Shown piece by piece: positions 1 through 8,677 of a stretch of 64,000 bases of DNA. The position numbers and the translations under genes were made by a program. Numbering within the stretch: position 1 is the stretch's first letter; each line of letters starts with the position of its first letter. The notes under the pieces are model-generated. The model was given only the letters and a program-made list of their open reading frames with translations. It was not told where the DNA came from and did no database searches. This DNA comes from Bacillus cereus G9842 (GTDB lineage Bacteria > Bacillota > Bacilli > Bacillales > Bacillaceae_G). The stretch is taken from assembly GCF_000021305.1 (NCBI RefSeq), contig NC_011772.1, forward strand, positions 3,076,001-3,140,000, read 5' to 3'.

Positions 1-642
1 CACAGCTACTATAATCAATAAGTTAATTCCTGTTTTCTCCAACGTTCCAAATTGAGCTACATTTTCATTCGTTAAAACTGATGTTAATTGCCACTGTCCA
101 GTGCCTTGAAAAAGCCAAATGATAGCTGATAGCAAGGCGATCCAGCTTATTGTAAATAAATAACTAGAAATTTTTGTTGCTTCACTAACTACTTTCCAAC
201 CTTTATTTAGCCCTATGAGTAGAACCAATCCTATAAGAGTTGCTCCCCAACAAATAATCATGAAACGAAGATCATTACTTAACCATGCGACTGAAGATAC
301 ACCTGTAGTAAATGTAAAAAGTGCAAAGTATTTTCGATATGAGCGATCTCCCAGTAAGTAACGTATAGAAAAACGCTGAATGATTAAACCAATTGTAAGA
401 ACAAAGAAAGCCATGAACCAAGCTAAAGTATCTAGATGCCAAGGCCCTACAACTCTATCTTCATTGTGATTAACAAGTGCGAGTAAAGAAACCAATGAAG
501 GCAATGCAGCGATACCAATATGGATATGAACAAAACGTAAAGGCATCCTTGCATGTAAAAACAATAATCCACTTAGCCAAGAAGCACTAAGCGCCATAAA
601 AAATAATGTTAACAGTGTTGATGAACTCAGCGAAATTAACAT
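1..642 (-). CDS. NDH-5-like proton-conducting membrane protein (MpsA/DabB type), 5' part only
   Basis: The reading frame is open to the left window edge, giving 214 N-terminal residues. The start ATG at 642 follows an AGAAGGGGG ribosome site. The sequence is almost entirely hydrophobic helices and resembles the N-terminal part of NADH dehydrogenase subunit 5-like proteins annotated in the B. cereus group. In known systems such a protein (MpsA, DabB) pairs with a DUF2309/UPF0753 protein (MpsB, DabA) to take up inorganic carbon or build membrane potential. The partner would lie left of the window and cannot be seen. The DUF2294 gene at 1249-1611 supports the Mps reading, since MpsC belongs to that family. 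Function is inferred from family resemblance by eye. Confidence 0.75.
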   Translation of the reverse strand, partial: MLISLSSSTLLTLFFMALSASWLSGLLFLHARMPLRFVHIHIGIAALPSLVSLLALVNHNEDRVVGPWHLDTLAWFMAFFVLTIGLIIQRFSIRYLLGDRSYRKYFALFTFTTGVSSVAWLSNDLRFMIICWGATLIGLVLLIGLNKGWKVVSEATKISSYLFTISWIALLSAIIWLFQGTGQWQLTSVLTNENVAQFGTLEKTGINLLIIVAV

Positions 643-757
643 GTTAAATACCCCCTTCTAAGCAAAAATAAACTATAAAAATTCCTTTTAATTAAGATGA
701 TTTTTTAAATTTCAATTTTCATTCACTCTTTTTAGTGCATCGTTTTTTCCCATAAAA

Positions 758-821
758 AAACCGACAACTTCCATAATTCAATGATTTTATATCATCATTG
801 AATTATGGAGATTGTCGGTTT
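758..821 (-). terminator. Long hairpin terminator after mpsC-like gene
   Basis: Two 28-nt arms (758-785 and 794-821) pair with two mismatches around an 8-nt loop. On the minus strand the hairpin is followed by a run of seven T. It separates the mpsC-like gene from the mpsA-like gene, so the two are probably not cotranscribed from mpsC. Confidence 0.8.
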
Positions 822-1248
822 CCCTTCAACTAACTTCAATAAAGTTTTTTGAAGAGCTCCCATTTTATAGAGGATAATAATGTATGTATTACTCCTGTTA
901 AAAAGAAATGTATATTTCTGATCTCCTAGATTATGCAATCAATATATCAATTTATGTTATACGCTATCTTTTAATTAAGAAACTTTTTCATTTAGTCAAT
1001 ATTACATATTAAAAAAATGCTAAAGCCTTAATTATAGCAAACTGTTAAAATGAGCATCTATCAATTTTTTAAAACAATTATAAGATAAACCATATTAAGC
1101 AGTTTGTCAATTTCTTTATCCGTTTTTTAAGAGTTATTAGAATTAAGATTTATTATACCTAAATAACTTCAAGTTTTTAATTATTAGCCTGTTAATAAAG
1201 TGCCAAACTTGTAGGTTTCTTAATCCTTCCACTAACCTTAAGGTATTT
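822..1248. other. Gene-free stretch, nothing recognised
   Basis: AT-rich DNA between the terminator at 758-821 and the stop codon of the mpsC-like gene. I see no open frame with a ribosome site, no long hairpin and no known repeat here. Confidence 0.5.
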
Positions 1249-1611
1249 TTAAAATTTCTCCTCAAGATTATGAAGCAATTTAAAAATCATTACTCGTTCG
1301 CCTGTACGGGAGCTTATATCCGTATGAAAGCTTTTCACTTTTTCTCCAGTTAATTCTAGTATAATCTCTTTCAGATCATCAATTCCAGATTCAACTAGCT
1401 CCGAACGATTTTTCTTTATCGTTAGCATACCGTCTTTTGTTTCGCAAACCGTATATTCAGCCGGCGTTAAAACACCTTGTAAATTTACGATAATCATATC
1501 CCGTAATATATCTGTCTTAACGGATATAGACCCGCGTCCTAGGTAGTCCTTTTCCCAGTGAGTAATTGCTTTGCTTATCTCTGATTCAATAGAGCCTTTT
1601 GAGTTTTTCAT
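1249..1611 (-). CDS. MpsC family protein (DUF2294)
   Basis: A 120-residue soluble protein matching the DUF2294 family, renamed MpsC in Pfam for the membrane-potential-generating system of Staphylococcus. Typical features are the N-terminal helix, a segment around LGRGPxS-like LGRGSIS and the RDMIIV strand. The longest frame starts at a TTG at 1629, but the ribosome site AAGGAGG falls inside its first codons. The ATG at 1611 has the correct spacing and is chosen. A MpsA-like gene lies just downstream in the same direction but beyond a strong terminator. The role in ion or carbon transport is known only from family work; here it is inference. Confidence 0.8.
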   Translation of the reverse strand: MKNSKGSIESEISKAITHWEKDYLGRGSISVKTDILRDMIIVNLQGVLTPAEYTVCETKDGMLTIKKNRSELVESGIDDLKEIILELTGEKVKSFHTDISSRTGERVMIFKLLHNLEEKF

Positions 1612-1874
1612 CTTTGTATCCTCCTTCAATAAAATGTAATTACAATAACAATATAATAATCTGGATTGATTTTATTTTCAATTATTGAGAAGAATTTATA
1701 GGAATCGTTGTCATGTATCCTTTAGTATTAAAGTGAATTTTTATATTGCAATATACGTTTTTTTGATTATCTCCAACATAATACTCTTACTATAAAGACT
1801 CTGTTGCATACATTTCTAAAAAGGACATTCCGGAGAAAATAAGAAAACTCTTGTAACGTAATATACAAACGAAA

Positions 1875-1915
1875 AAGCCGATTTCTTTATAAAATAAGAA
1901 ATCAACTTTTGGCTT
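1875..1915 (-). terminator. Bulged hairpin terminator after polysaccharide deacetylase
   Basis: On the minus strand GGCTT and GATTTCTT arms pair across a 7-nt bulge, followed by TTTTT. It lies 50 nt after the deacetylase stop codon. The rest of the gap 1612-1966 holds nothing I recognise. Confidence 0.55.
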
Positions 1916-1966
1916 AGTTATTGATTTAGTAATGGAAAACACCTTTTTAAGATAATTATGTTTATA

Positions 1967-2809
1967 CTATAGACGTTGATCTTTCTGGAAGTTTAGTTGA
2001 AAATGATCCGCTTCATTGTATACCCCGAATTCATATCCTTTTTCCTTATAAAATTTAATAATTTCAGGAAGCGCTTGTAATGTTTGTGGTTTTTCATGCA
2101 TTAGAACTACTTCCACATCTTCTGTTGTTGTACGCTTTACATTCTCTATAATTTGCTGTGGATTACCTTTTAATTTCCAATCATTTGAATCTATCGTCCA
2201 ATCCCAAACTTTTATTCCTGCTTCTACAATTTGGTTACGAATTTCCTCGCCCTTTAATCCTGGTGCAGATCCATATGGCGGACGAACTAGTTTAGGAGTT
2301 GTACCCGTAATATTATGGATAAGAGCTAACGTTTCTTTCATCTCCGGTACAAATTGTCCTTTTTTGTATAACTTATCACTATTATGTGTCATACTATGAG
2401 CACCAATATAATGTCCTTCTTTTACTGCTCGCTTTACGTTTTCCTGAAAAGCGGTATTCTGTAAATTGCTACCTTGCATAAAAAATGTCGAAGCAACATG
2501 TTGCTCTTTTAGTACATCTAAAAATTTCCCAGTTAATTCGCTAGGACCGTCATCGAATGTTAAATAAACAACCTTTCCTACCGGTTTTCCATCAGGTCTT
2601 TTCTGTTTTGCTGGTGGTGTCTCCTTTTTCTTTTCTTGTTGTTGCGTATTAACTTGATTACTACTTTCATTAGCTACTCCCTTCGCTGGGATAGAGTTCC
2701 ATTTCCCAATTAAAAAGAATGTGAAAAAGGTCGTTGCTAAAACAACCCCTAGAGATAGTATTGCCTTAGTTCCTACATTTGTTTTTTTCTTATTTTGTGA
2801 TTCTTTCAT
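1967..2809 (-). CDS. Membrane-anchored polysaccharide (peptidoglycan/chitin-type) deacetylase, NodB family
   Basis: A 280-residue protein with a basic N-terminus, one membrane segment at about residues 16-35 and a polar linker, then a NodB homology domain from about residue 80. All five NodB motifs can be seen: TFDDG (catalytic base and metal Asp), HSMTH (metal His pair), RPPYG, DWTIDSNDW, and a C-terminal LMHE in place of the more usual LLHD-type motif. Such enzymes remove acetyl groups from N-acetylglucosamine or N-acetylmuramic acid in the wall, which raises lysozyme resistance. B. cereus group genomes carry many paralogues; I cannot say which one this is. The ATG follows a GGGAAAGGA ribosome site. 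It is a single-gene unit. Confidence 0.85.
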   Translation of the reverse strand: MKESQNKKKTNVGTKAILSLGVVLATTFFTFFLIGKWNSIPAKGVANESSNQVNTQQQEKKKETPPAKQKRPDGKPVGKVVYLTFDDGPSELTGKFLDVLKEQHVASTFFMQGSNLQNTAFQENVKRAVKEGHYIGAHSMTHNSDKLYKKGQFVPEMKETLALIHNITGTTPKLVRPPYGSAPGLKGEEIRNQIVEAGIKVWDWTIDSNDWKLKGNPQQIIENVKRTTTEDVEVVLMHEKPQTLQALPEIIKFYKEKGYEFGVYNEADHFQLNFQKDQRL

Positions 2810-3204
2810 TATGTTTCGATCCTTTCCCTACTAATTTTCATATTCATTATTTATACAGCTAAGCATTAACTCCAGTTGATATTTACAATAAATAGATTAA
2901 TAGAGGAAGGTGAAGATAAAATGCAGATAATGTCGAAATTAGTTAAAGAATAGCGTACTGCATCCACTCTTTAGAAAAATATTGTTTTCTCTAATACAGT
3001 TAAATTTGAAAACTGGATATACATCCAAAATAAAAAATACTACTCTTTCTAAACAAAATTTTTATATCAAGATAATAGTATGCTGTTATAAAGATAAAAT
3101 ACTGAGTTAGCCATACTATTGAAATTCTATTATAATTTTGTAATTGGAATTCATTTGAATCAAATAAAGAACTAGAAGAAATATTATTATGTGGAGGTGC
3201 TCCG
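2810..3204. other. Gene-free stretch upstream of the acetyltransferase
   Basis: No full gene is visible. A tiny frame of 10 codons begins at about 2921 after an AGAGGAAGG site, which could be a leader or the stump of a lost gene. The minus-strand frame at 3000-3323 has no ribosome site and overlaps the acetyltransferase, so it is discounted. Confidence 0.4.
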
Positions 3205-3762
3205 ATGAATCTTTTAATTAGAGAGTTAGAAAAAAATGATTTAGACAATTTCCCGAAGATCGATGACAGTTTTATAGTGAATGCTCGGTTAATTCTTTCT
3301 CTTTCCAAAGTAAATAGACGCATAGAATATACAGTAGAAGACGTTCCAAGTTATGAAAAAAGTTATTTACAAAATCAAGATGATAATGAAGAACTGGCTT
3401 ACAATGAATATATAAATAAACCTAATCAAGTCATTTACATAGCACTGTTACATAACCAAATCATTGGATTAATGGTATTGAAAAAGAATTGGAATCACTA
3501 TGCTTACATAGAAGATATAACGGTGGATAAAAAATATCGTACACTCGGAGTTGGTAAAAGATTGGTTGATCAGGCAAAGCGATGGGCAAAAGAAGGCAAC
3601 ATGCCCGGGATCATGCTTGAAACGCAAAATAATAATGTCGCAGCATGTAAATTTTATGAAAAATGTGGATTTGTAATTGGTGGGTTTGATTTTCTTGTTT
3701 ATAAAGGTTTAGATATTGAAAATGATGAAGTTGCAATTTATTGGTATTTATATTTCAAATGA
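3205..3762 (+). CDS. satA: GNAT N-acetyltransferase, SatA/YyaR-like (streptothricin acetyltransferase type)
   Basis: A 185-residue GNAT protein. The acetyl-CoA motif YRTLGVGKRL lies at about residues 112-121, and the following GIMLETQNNN and KFYEKCGF segments are typical of the SatA/YyaR group of Bacillus, whose members acetylate the beta-lysine of streptothricin. The C-terminal WYLYFK also fits that group. The ATG follows GGAGG with 8-nt spacing. It is monocistronic and ends at a shared terminator facing the MenA-like gene. The substrate is inferred from family similarity only. Confidence 0.8.
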   Translation: MNLLIRELEKNDLDNFPKIDDSFIVNARLILSLSKVNRRIEYTVEDVPSYEKSYLQNQDDNEELAYNEYINKPNQVIYIALLHNQIIGLMVLKKNWNHYAYIEDITVDKKYRTLGVGKRLVDQAKRWAKEGNMPGIMLETQNNNVAACKFYEKCGFVIGGFDFLVYKGLDIENDEVAIYWYLYFK

Positions 3763-3796
3763 AACTGTTTTTAGCATTAAACAAAGTCAAAATAAA

Positions 3797-3836
3797 AACC
3801 CCAATTTCTCCATATTAAAATTGAGAAATTGGGGTT
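3797..3836. terminator. Bidirectional terminator between convergent genes
   Basis: 14-nt arms AACCCCAATTTCTC and its complement enclose a 12-nt loop. On the minus strand a T-rich run follows, so it clearly serves the MenA-like gene; it may also stop the plus-strand acetyltransferase transcript. Confidence 0.8.
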
Positions 3837-3860
3837 AAGTTATTTAACAAGATTTTTTAT

Positions 3861-4772
3861 CTAAAACAGATAACTAATTAATAATCCTGCCGATAATAAG
3901 AAGCCAAAAATCGTATTTGTCATTGCTGTTGATTTCATTGCGATGCGCATATACCCAGGGTCCTTTGCTCCTTTTTGGAAACTTTGAATAGCAGAGATTG
4001 GCTTTCTCAAACCTAGGAACATAACTAATGCCCAAGGGCTTATATAACCCATTAATACAATTACGGCAATCCATAAATACGCAATGAAAAAGGCTACCGC
4101 TAGTGTTACTATGGCTTTTTCTCTCCCAAGGAGGATTACTAATGTCTTTCTTCCACCTTTAATATCTTCTTCTATATCTCGGATGTTATTTGACATATTG
4201 ATTGCACCGACTAAAATCCCAATTGGAATGGAAATCAATACACTTTCAATCGTTATCGTATTTGTTTGAATAAAGAAAGCAATAAGTACAAAACATGTCC
4301 CCATTAACAATCCAGAAACTAATTCTCCAAACGGAGTGTACGCAATTGGTAATGGACCACCTGTATATAAATAGCCAACCGCCATTCCAATTAAACCAAT
4401 AACCACTAACCACCAACTACTATTCATACAAATATAAATGCCAATAAAAGCTGCTACGACATATAATAAAAGCGCAACTGTTAACACATTTTTTGGCTTC
4501 AATCCATGACGGACAATTCCGCCACCGATGCCAACGGATTCAGCGGTATCTAATCCACGTTTAAAATCATAGTACTCATTAAATAAGTTAGTTGCTATTT
4601 GCAATGCTAAACATGCAACCATCATCGCAATAAATAACAGCCAATCAATTTTGGCAACATAAAGTGATGCCACTGTCCCTAAAATTACAGGAGAAAACGT
4701 CGCCGTTAATGTATGTGGGCGCGTCATCTTCCATATTAATTTAGCGGAACTAATTTCTTTTTCATTCCCCAT
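3861..4772 (-). CDS. UbiA-family prenyltransferase, MenA-like
   Basis: An integral membrane protein of about 303 residues with eight or so hydrophobic helices. The first Asp-rich motif appears as NEYYDFKRGLD and the second as DIEEDIKGGRKT, both required for prenyl diphosphate and magnesium binding in the UbiA superfamily. RPHTLTA near the N-terminus and the IGGGIVRHG segment match 1,4-dihydroxy-2-naphthoate polyprenyltransferases of menaquinone synthesis. Because B. cereus group genomes have more than one such gene and no other men genes are nearby, this may be a paralogue. A TTG at 4784 is the longest start but lies one base from the GGGAG site; the ATG at 4772 is preferred, although its spacing is long. 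Confidence 0.8.
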   Translation of the reverse strand: MGNEKEISSAKLIWKMTRPHTLTATFSPVILGTVASLYVAKIDWLLFIAMMVACLALQIATNLFNEYYDFKRGLDTAESVGIGGGIVRHGLKPKNVLTVALLLYVVAAFIGIYICMNSSWWLVVIGLIGMAVGYLYTGGPLPIAYTPFGELVSGLLMGTCFVLIAFFIQTNTITIESVLISIPIGILVGAINMSNNIRDIEEDIKGGRKTLVILLGREKAIVTLAVAFFIAYLWIAVIVLMGYISPWALVMFLGLRKPISAIQSFQKGAKDPGYMRIAMKSTAMTNTIFGFLLSAGLLISYLF

Positions 4773-4910
4773 AACTCTGTTCAATCTCCCTACATTTTAA
4801 GTATAAATTACTAGCAGTATCTTTCTATCTATTTCCTGCCACGCATCCATTCATTATATCAATAAATGATTATCCTTTCTAACAAATCTACTTTTAATAA
4901 AGTAAAAATT

Positions 4911-5055
4911 ATAAAATGAAACTTTAATTAGTAGAAGTTTTGTCACCCCCACTGATTATTAGTACATATTCAGTGGGATTTTACGGGCAGCCCTCCCTCC
5001 CATTCGCTGAATTTTTAAGGAGGAAATCTTATCCGCCCGCAAATATTGGGATAAA
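4911..5055 (+). repeat. bcr1-like repeat copy A
   Basis: A 145-bp copy bounded by ATAAA at both ends (4911-4915 and 5051-5055). It begins ATGAAACTTTAAT and ends with CCCGC...GGGATAAA, like the other copies at 38903, 46612, 49453 and 58640. It has diverged in the middle and lacks the CCAATCGGGC part. Confidence 0.75.
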
Positions 5056-5058
5056 TAA

Positions 5059-5086
5059 AAGAGCCAACTCATATGAGCTAGCTCTT
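5059..5086 (-). terminator. Terminator of the mnt operon
   Basis: The arms AAGAGCCAACTCAT and ATGAGCTAGCTCTT pair with two mismatches and are followed by a T-rich run on the minus strand. Similar hairpins occur at 8001-8030 and 8956-8993. Confidence 0.65.
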
Positions 5087-5143
5087 TCATCTCTTATTTT
5101 ATAAAAATTCAATAGTTACGCTACATTGAAAAACAGATAAATC

Positions 5144-6079
5144 CTACTTTTGTAGCCCATTAATAATGGTATCTATATTCCATTTCATCATTTTTAAGTA
5201 AGTATCTCCATCCTCACCTGATTTACCTAGTGAGTCTGTAAAAATTGTCCCTGCAATTGGCACGTTTGTTTCTTTTGAAACAGTTTCCATACTACGTCGA
5301 TCTACACTTGTTTCAACAAATAAAGCTGGCACTTTGTTTGTTTGAATTAAACTTACAACATCTCTAATTTGATCTGGCGTACCTTGATTCTCTGAGTTAA
5401 TTTCCCAAATGTATCCCGTCTTAATGTCATATGCTTTTCCAAAGTATTTAAAAGCACCTTCGCTAGAGATTAAGAAACGTTTTTCTTCAGGAATTTGATG
5501 AATTCTGTTTACTGTCTCATCGTGTAACTTTTGAAGTTCTGCTACATACTCATCAGCATTTTTAGTATAGAACTCTTTATTTTTAGGATCTTCTTTAATT
5601 AATGCTTGCTTCACATTTTCAGCGTATAAAATACCATTTTTAATATTCATCCAAGCATGTGGGTCTGGTTCTTTTTCTAATCCTTTTGTTTCTAAGTAAA
5701 TAGCTTCTACACCTTCACTTACTTTATAAACCGGTGCATCTTTCGCTGATTTATTTGCCGTTTTTAATAGCTTTTTAAACCACGCTCCACCTTCTTCTAG
5801 GTTTAGCCCATTGTAAAATACCATATCTGCATCTGTCATTTTCATAACATCTTTTGGTAGTGGATCATATTCATGCGGGTTAGCTCCGATTGGAACAAGA
5901 CTATGAATCTCAACTTTATCTCCACCAATTTGCTTCACCATATCATATATAATGGAGTATGTAGTTACAACTTTTAATTTTCCATTACCCTCTTCTTTTC
6001 CATTTGTGTTACTCGAACACGCTGTTAATGCAAATACAAAAATACAAATTACCGATAATACAACATTTTTAAATTTCAT
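5144..6079 (-). CDS. mntA: Manganese ABC transporter substrate-binding lipoprotein
   Basis: About 311 residues with a signal peptide ending in the lipobox LTAC, so it is a lipoprotein on the outer face of the membrane. It belongs to the TroA/PsaA cluster of metal-binding proteins. The four expected ligands are visible: His in ANPHEYDP, His in DPHAWMN, Glu in SSEGAF and Asp in FTDSLG. Glu rather than a third His is the pattern of manganese-type members. It is the third gene of an operon after the ATPase and the permease, 14 bp from the latter. The second of two adjacent ATG codons is taken as the start because its spacing from GGAGG is better. The substrate could also include iron or zinc. Confidence 0.9.
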   Translation of the reverse strand: MKFKNVVLSVICIFVFALTACSSNTNGKEEGNGKLKVVTTYSIIYDMVKQIGGDKVEIHSLVPIGANPHEYDPLPKDVMKMTDADMVFYNGLNLEEGGAWFKKLLKTANKSAKDAPVYKVSEGVEAIYLETKGLEKEPDPHAWMNIKNGILYAENVKQALIKEDPKNKEFYTKNADEYVAELQKLHDETVNRIHQIPEEKRFLISSEGAFKYFGKAYDIKTGYIWEINSENQGTPDQIRDVVSLIQTNKVPALFVETSVDRRSMETVSKETNVPIAGTIFTDSLGKSGEDGDTYLKMMKWNIDTIINGLQK

Positions 6080-6096
6080 CATTATCCTCCAATCAA

Positions 6097-6963
6097 TTAT
6101 GACAACTCTGCTCTATTTTTTCTAATTTTGATAGCTCTCCAAAACAAACCTTGTGACGGTGAGAAAAAGAATGCCAATCCGAACAAGAATGTTGCGACAA
6201 GAACAATTGTTGCACCTGAAGCAAGATTATAAGAGAAACTAAAATATAACCCTACTACAGATGAAAGCGCACCAATGCCTGCTGCTAAATAAATCATGAC
6301 CCATAAACGGTTTGTTAATAAATACGCTGTAGCCGCTGGTGTAATAAGCATCGCAACGACTAGAATAATTCCAACAGTTTGAAGTGAAGCTACTGTAACC
6401 ATTGTAAGGAGAATCATTAAGCCATAATGAATCCATTTATTCGGTAATCCATAGCTTTGCGCCATCGTTGGATCAAACGTGGATACGAGTAATTCTTTGT
6501 AAAACAACATTACAAGACCAATAATGACCACTCCAATAATCAGTGTCATCCACATATCAGAAGAACGAACCGATAAGACATTCCCGAATAAAATATGATA
6601 CAAATCAGAACTACTCTTCATAAAGGTAATTAAAATAATCCCTACAGCGAAAACAGATGTAAACATAATTCCTATCGCCATATCATGTTTAATACGACTA
6701 TTTTGACTTACAAATCCGATTCCTACTGCAGTAATAACACCTGTTAAAACCGCTCCTATAAAATAGTTCATTCCAATCATATAAGAAAGCGCTACTCCTG
6801 GAAGAACAGCATGTGAAATGGCATCACCCATTAATGCCATACCTCGTAAAATAATAAAACATCCAATGACACCACAGATAATTCCTACCATAACGGAAGT
6901 TAATAACGCCTTCTGCAGAAAACTATACTGCGTTAATGCATCTATAAATTCTACAATCTTCAT
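6097..6963 (-). CDS. mntC: Manganese ABC transporter permease
   Basis: A 288-residue integral membrane protein of the ABC-3 family (TroC/ZnuB/MntC), with about eight or nine hydrophobic helices, the MALMGDAISHAVLPGVA segment typical of the family and an internal GIILVVAMLITPAATAYLL motif. Its ATG overlaps the stop of the ATPase gene by 4 bp, indicating translational coupling. Its partner proteins are the neighbouring ATPase and binding lipoprotein. Manganese specificity is inferred from the binding protein and from the MntR-type box upstream of the operon. Confidence 0.9.
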   Translation of the reverse strand: MKIVEFIDALTQYSFLQKALLTSVMVGIICGVIGCFIILRGMALMGDAISHAVLPGVALSYMIGMNYFIGAVLTGVITAVGIGFVSQNSRIKHDMAIGIMFTSVFAVGIILITFMKSSSDLYHILFGNVLSVRSSDMWMTLIIGVVIIGLVMLFYKELLVSTFDPTMAQSYGLPNKWIHYGLMILLTMVTVASLQTVGIILVVAMLITPAATAYLLTNRLWVMIYLAAGIGALSSVVGLYFSFSYNLASGATIVLVATFLFGLAFFFSPSQGLFWRAIKIRKNRAELS

Positions 6964-7709
6964 GATGAATGTACCTCCGCTGCATTATTAAACAATATTC
7001 CTTGATTCACATACGCTTTTGACATAACAGTTGGTTCTAATACTTGGCGTACTTCTCCGTAATGAATTAAGCTTTTATTCATTAATAGTAATTTATCAAA
7101 ATACGATTCTGCTTTACTTAAATCATGATGGACAACGACAATCGTTTTTCCTTCTTTACGTAGTTCCCTAAGAATTTTAATGATTGTCTCTTCACTTGTT
7201 ACATCAATTCCGACAAACGGCTCATCTAAGAAGAATATTTCCGCCTTTTGCGCTAAAGCTCTCGCCAAAAAGACACGTTGTTGTTGTCCACCTGACAACT
7301 CACCGATTTGGCGATTTTTAAACTCTTCCATTCCGACTTTTTTTAAGCAATCAAACGCCCAATCCCGATGCTCTTTCTTCGGTCTTTTCATCATACCTAA
7401 AGATGGATACGTTCCAATTAGCACGACATCTAAAACTGTAATCGGAAAGTCCCAATCTATATCACTTCTTTGCGGTACATATGCAACACTCTTTCTAACG
7501 CTTCGAATATCCTCTCCAAGAATTTGGACATATCCCTTATCATTTGGGATTAAATCTAATACAGCTTTCATTAAAGTAGATTTCCCCGCTCCATTTGGAC
7601 CAATAATTCCAACGAGCTTCCCTTTTTCAATATCGAAGGAGACATTTTGAACTACTTGATTCCCTTGATACGATACAAACAAATCTTTAACAATTATAGC
7701 CTCACCCAT
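6960..7709 (-). CDS. mntB: Manganese ABC transporter ATP-binding protein
   Basis: A 249-residue ABC ATPase. Walker A is GPNGAGKST (about residues 37-45), the signature is LSGGQQQR, Walker B is FFLDEPF, and the switch His is in VVHHD. The segment DWDFPITVLDVV is typical of metal-type (MntB/ZnuC-like) ATPases. It is the first gene of the operon; MntR-like boxes lie 43-60 and 100-119 bp upstream of its start codon. Confidence 0.9.
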   Translation of the reverse strand: MGEAIIVKDLFVSYQGNQVVQNVSFDIEKGKLVGIIGPNGAGKSTLMKAVLDLIPNDKGYVQILGEDIRSVRKSVAYVPQRSDIDWDFPITVLDVVLIGTYPSLGMMKRPKKEHRDWAFDCLKKVGMEEFKNRQIGELSGGQQQRVFLARALAQKAEIFFLDEPFVGIDVTSEETIIKILRELRKEGKTIVVVHHDLSKAESYFDKLLLMNKSLIHYGEVRQVLEPTVMSKAYVNQGILFNNAAEVHSS

Positions 7710-7751
7710 TTTTTATGCATTCCCCTTTCTTTTTTTCGTGTATATAATTAT

Positions 7752-7768
7752 TTTGCGCAAAGGCAACT
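7752..7768. promoter_or_regulatory. Second, degenerate MntR-like box
   Basis: TTTGCGCAAAGGCAACT agrees with the Bacillus MntR box TTTGCCTTAAGGAAACT at 13 of 17 positions. It lies closer to mntB than the clear palindrome at 7809. Binding is inference. Confidence 0.45.
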
Positions 7769-7808
7769 TTTAAGCAAAAAAATATAAAGCGAATGTAAAC
7801 CCGCGCTT

Positions 7809-7828
7809 AAGTTTCCTTAAGGAAACTT
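7809..7828. promoter_or_regulatory. MntR-type operator upstream of the mnt operon
   Basis: AAGTTTCCTTAAGGAAACTT is a perfect 20-bp palindrome containing the CCTTAAGGAAACT core of the Bacillus MntR box. It lies 100 bp upstream of the mntB start codon. MntR represses manganese uptake when manganese is plentiful. Confidence 0.75.
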
Positions 7829-7901
7829 TTTTATATGAGTCAAATTATATAAGCTATATGAAAATTTGTAAACTAAAATTTACTAATTTATAAATATATA
7901 A

Positions 7902-7916
7902 TGAAAATAATTATCA
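7902..7916. promoter_or_regulatory. Fur-family box (Fur-like 7-1-7)
   Basis: TGAAAATAATTATCA matches the Bacillus Fur 7-1-7 consensus TGATAATNATTATCA with one mismatch. It lies about 190 bp upstream of mntB and downstream of the DJ-1 gene. Related PerR and Zur boxes fit less well. Confidence 0.5.
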
Positions 7917-8000
7917 ATGTGGAACAAAATATATTATCTATTTTATGATTTTTTGAAAAAGATATTACTGTGAAAAAATAAGCAATATAGTATATAAATG

Positions 8001-8030
8001 AAAGAACCTACTCGTATGAGTTGGCTCTTT
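8001..8030. terminator. Hairpin after the DJ-1/PfpI gene
   Basis: Imperfect 15-nt arms starting AAAGAACC and ending GGCTCTTT. It resembles the hairpins at 5059 and 8956. The T-run is weak on the minus strand, so termination efficiency is uncertain. Confidence 0.45.
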
Positions 8031-8077
8031 CTCTTTTACAATATTTGATACGCTCTGCAGCAAAAAATATAATTAAA

Positions 8078-8677
8078 TTACTTCCAAACAACACCTCGCC
8101 TCTCATATTCCATTCTATATTCAACAGCAGCTGCAATTTTAGAACTTGCGAACTTTTCCGTAATCCAAAGAGCTAAATCAGTTCCTGAAGTAACTCCTCT
8201 TGCAGTAATAATATCGCCTTGATCTACAATTCGGTAATGAAGAAGTTCTGCCCCATATTTACTCATTTCACCCTGTGCCAAATGGTGCATCGTCGCCTTT
8301 TTACCATTCAATATACCTGAGGCTGCTAGTAGCATACCTCCTGTACAAACTCCCGCAACAATCGTTCCTTCATTATGCATCTCTCTAATCGTTTCTGTCA
8401 GTGTTCCAAGCTCTGCTTGCTTTCGTGCCCCATGTTCAGCTTTATGATTCCAGCCACCACCAGGTACAATTAACAAATCTGGGCGATTATCCATTCGTAA
8501 AAAATCATGTAGTGTAACCGTAACTCCAAACGAGGTAGTAACTTCTTGTTTTCGTTCACTTGATACGAGTTCAACTGTAAACGGAGCCCCTTCTTCTATT
8601 GCTCTTTTCAGTACTTCAAACGACGCGAAAGAGACAAGTTCTCCGAAGCCATCAAACAATACAATTTGTATTTTCAT
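8078..8677 (-). CDS. DJ-1/PfpI family protein (class I glutamine amidotransferase-like)
   Basis: A 199-residue protein with the DJ-1/PfpI fold. The nucleophile-elbow Cys is in AGVCTGGMLLA, and a preceding LIVPGGGW segment and the acidic residue near the N-terminus fit the family. Members include proteases, glyoxalases and transcription-factor-like domains; the activity here is unknown. The longest frame begins at 8692, but that ATG has no ribosome site. The ATG at 8677 follows GGGGTG by 7 nt and overlaps the stop codon of the small frame upstream in an ATGA arrangement, so it is chosen. A second DJ-1 family gene lies at 11885-12457. Confidence 0.8.
   Translation of the reverse strand: MKIQIVLFDGFGELVSFASFEVLKRAIEEGAPFTVELVSSERKQEVTTSFGVTVTLHDFLRMDNRPDLLIVPGGGWNHKAEHGARKQAELGTLTETIREMHNEGTIVAGVCTGGMLLAASGILNGKKATMHHLAQGEMSKYGAELLHYRIVDQGDIITARGVTSGTDLALWITEKFASSKIAAAVEYRMEYERRGVVWK

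Noticed and set aside
1799..1850. CTCTGTTGCA stretch as an IS6-type end
   Set aside because: Only about ten bases match and no second end or transposase is present.
3000..3323. 107-residue minus-strand frame
   Set aside because: It overlaps the start of the acetyltransferase gene and lacks a ribosome site and any family resemblance.
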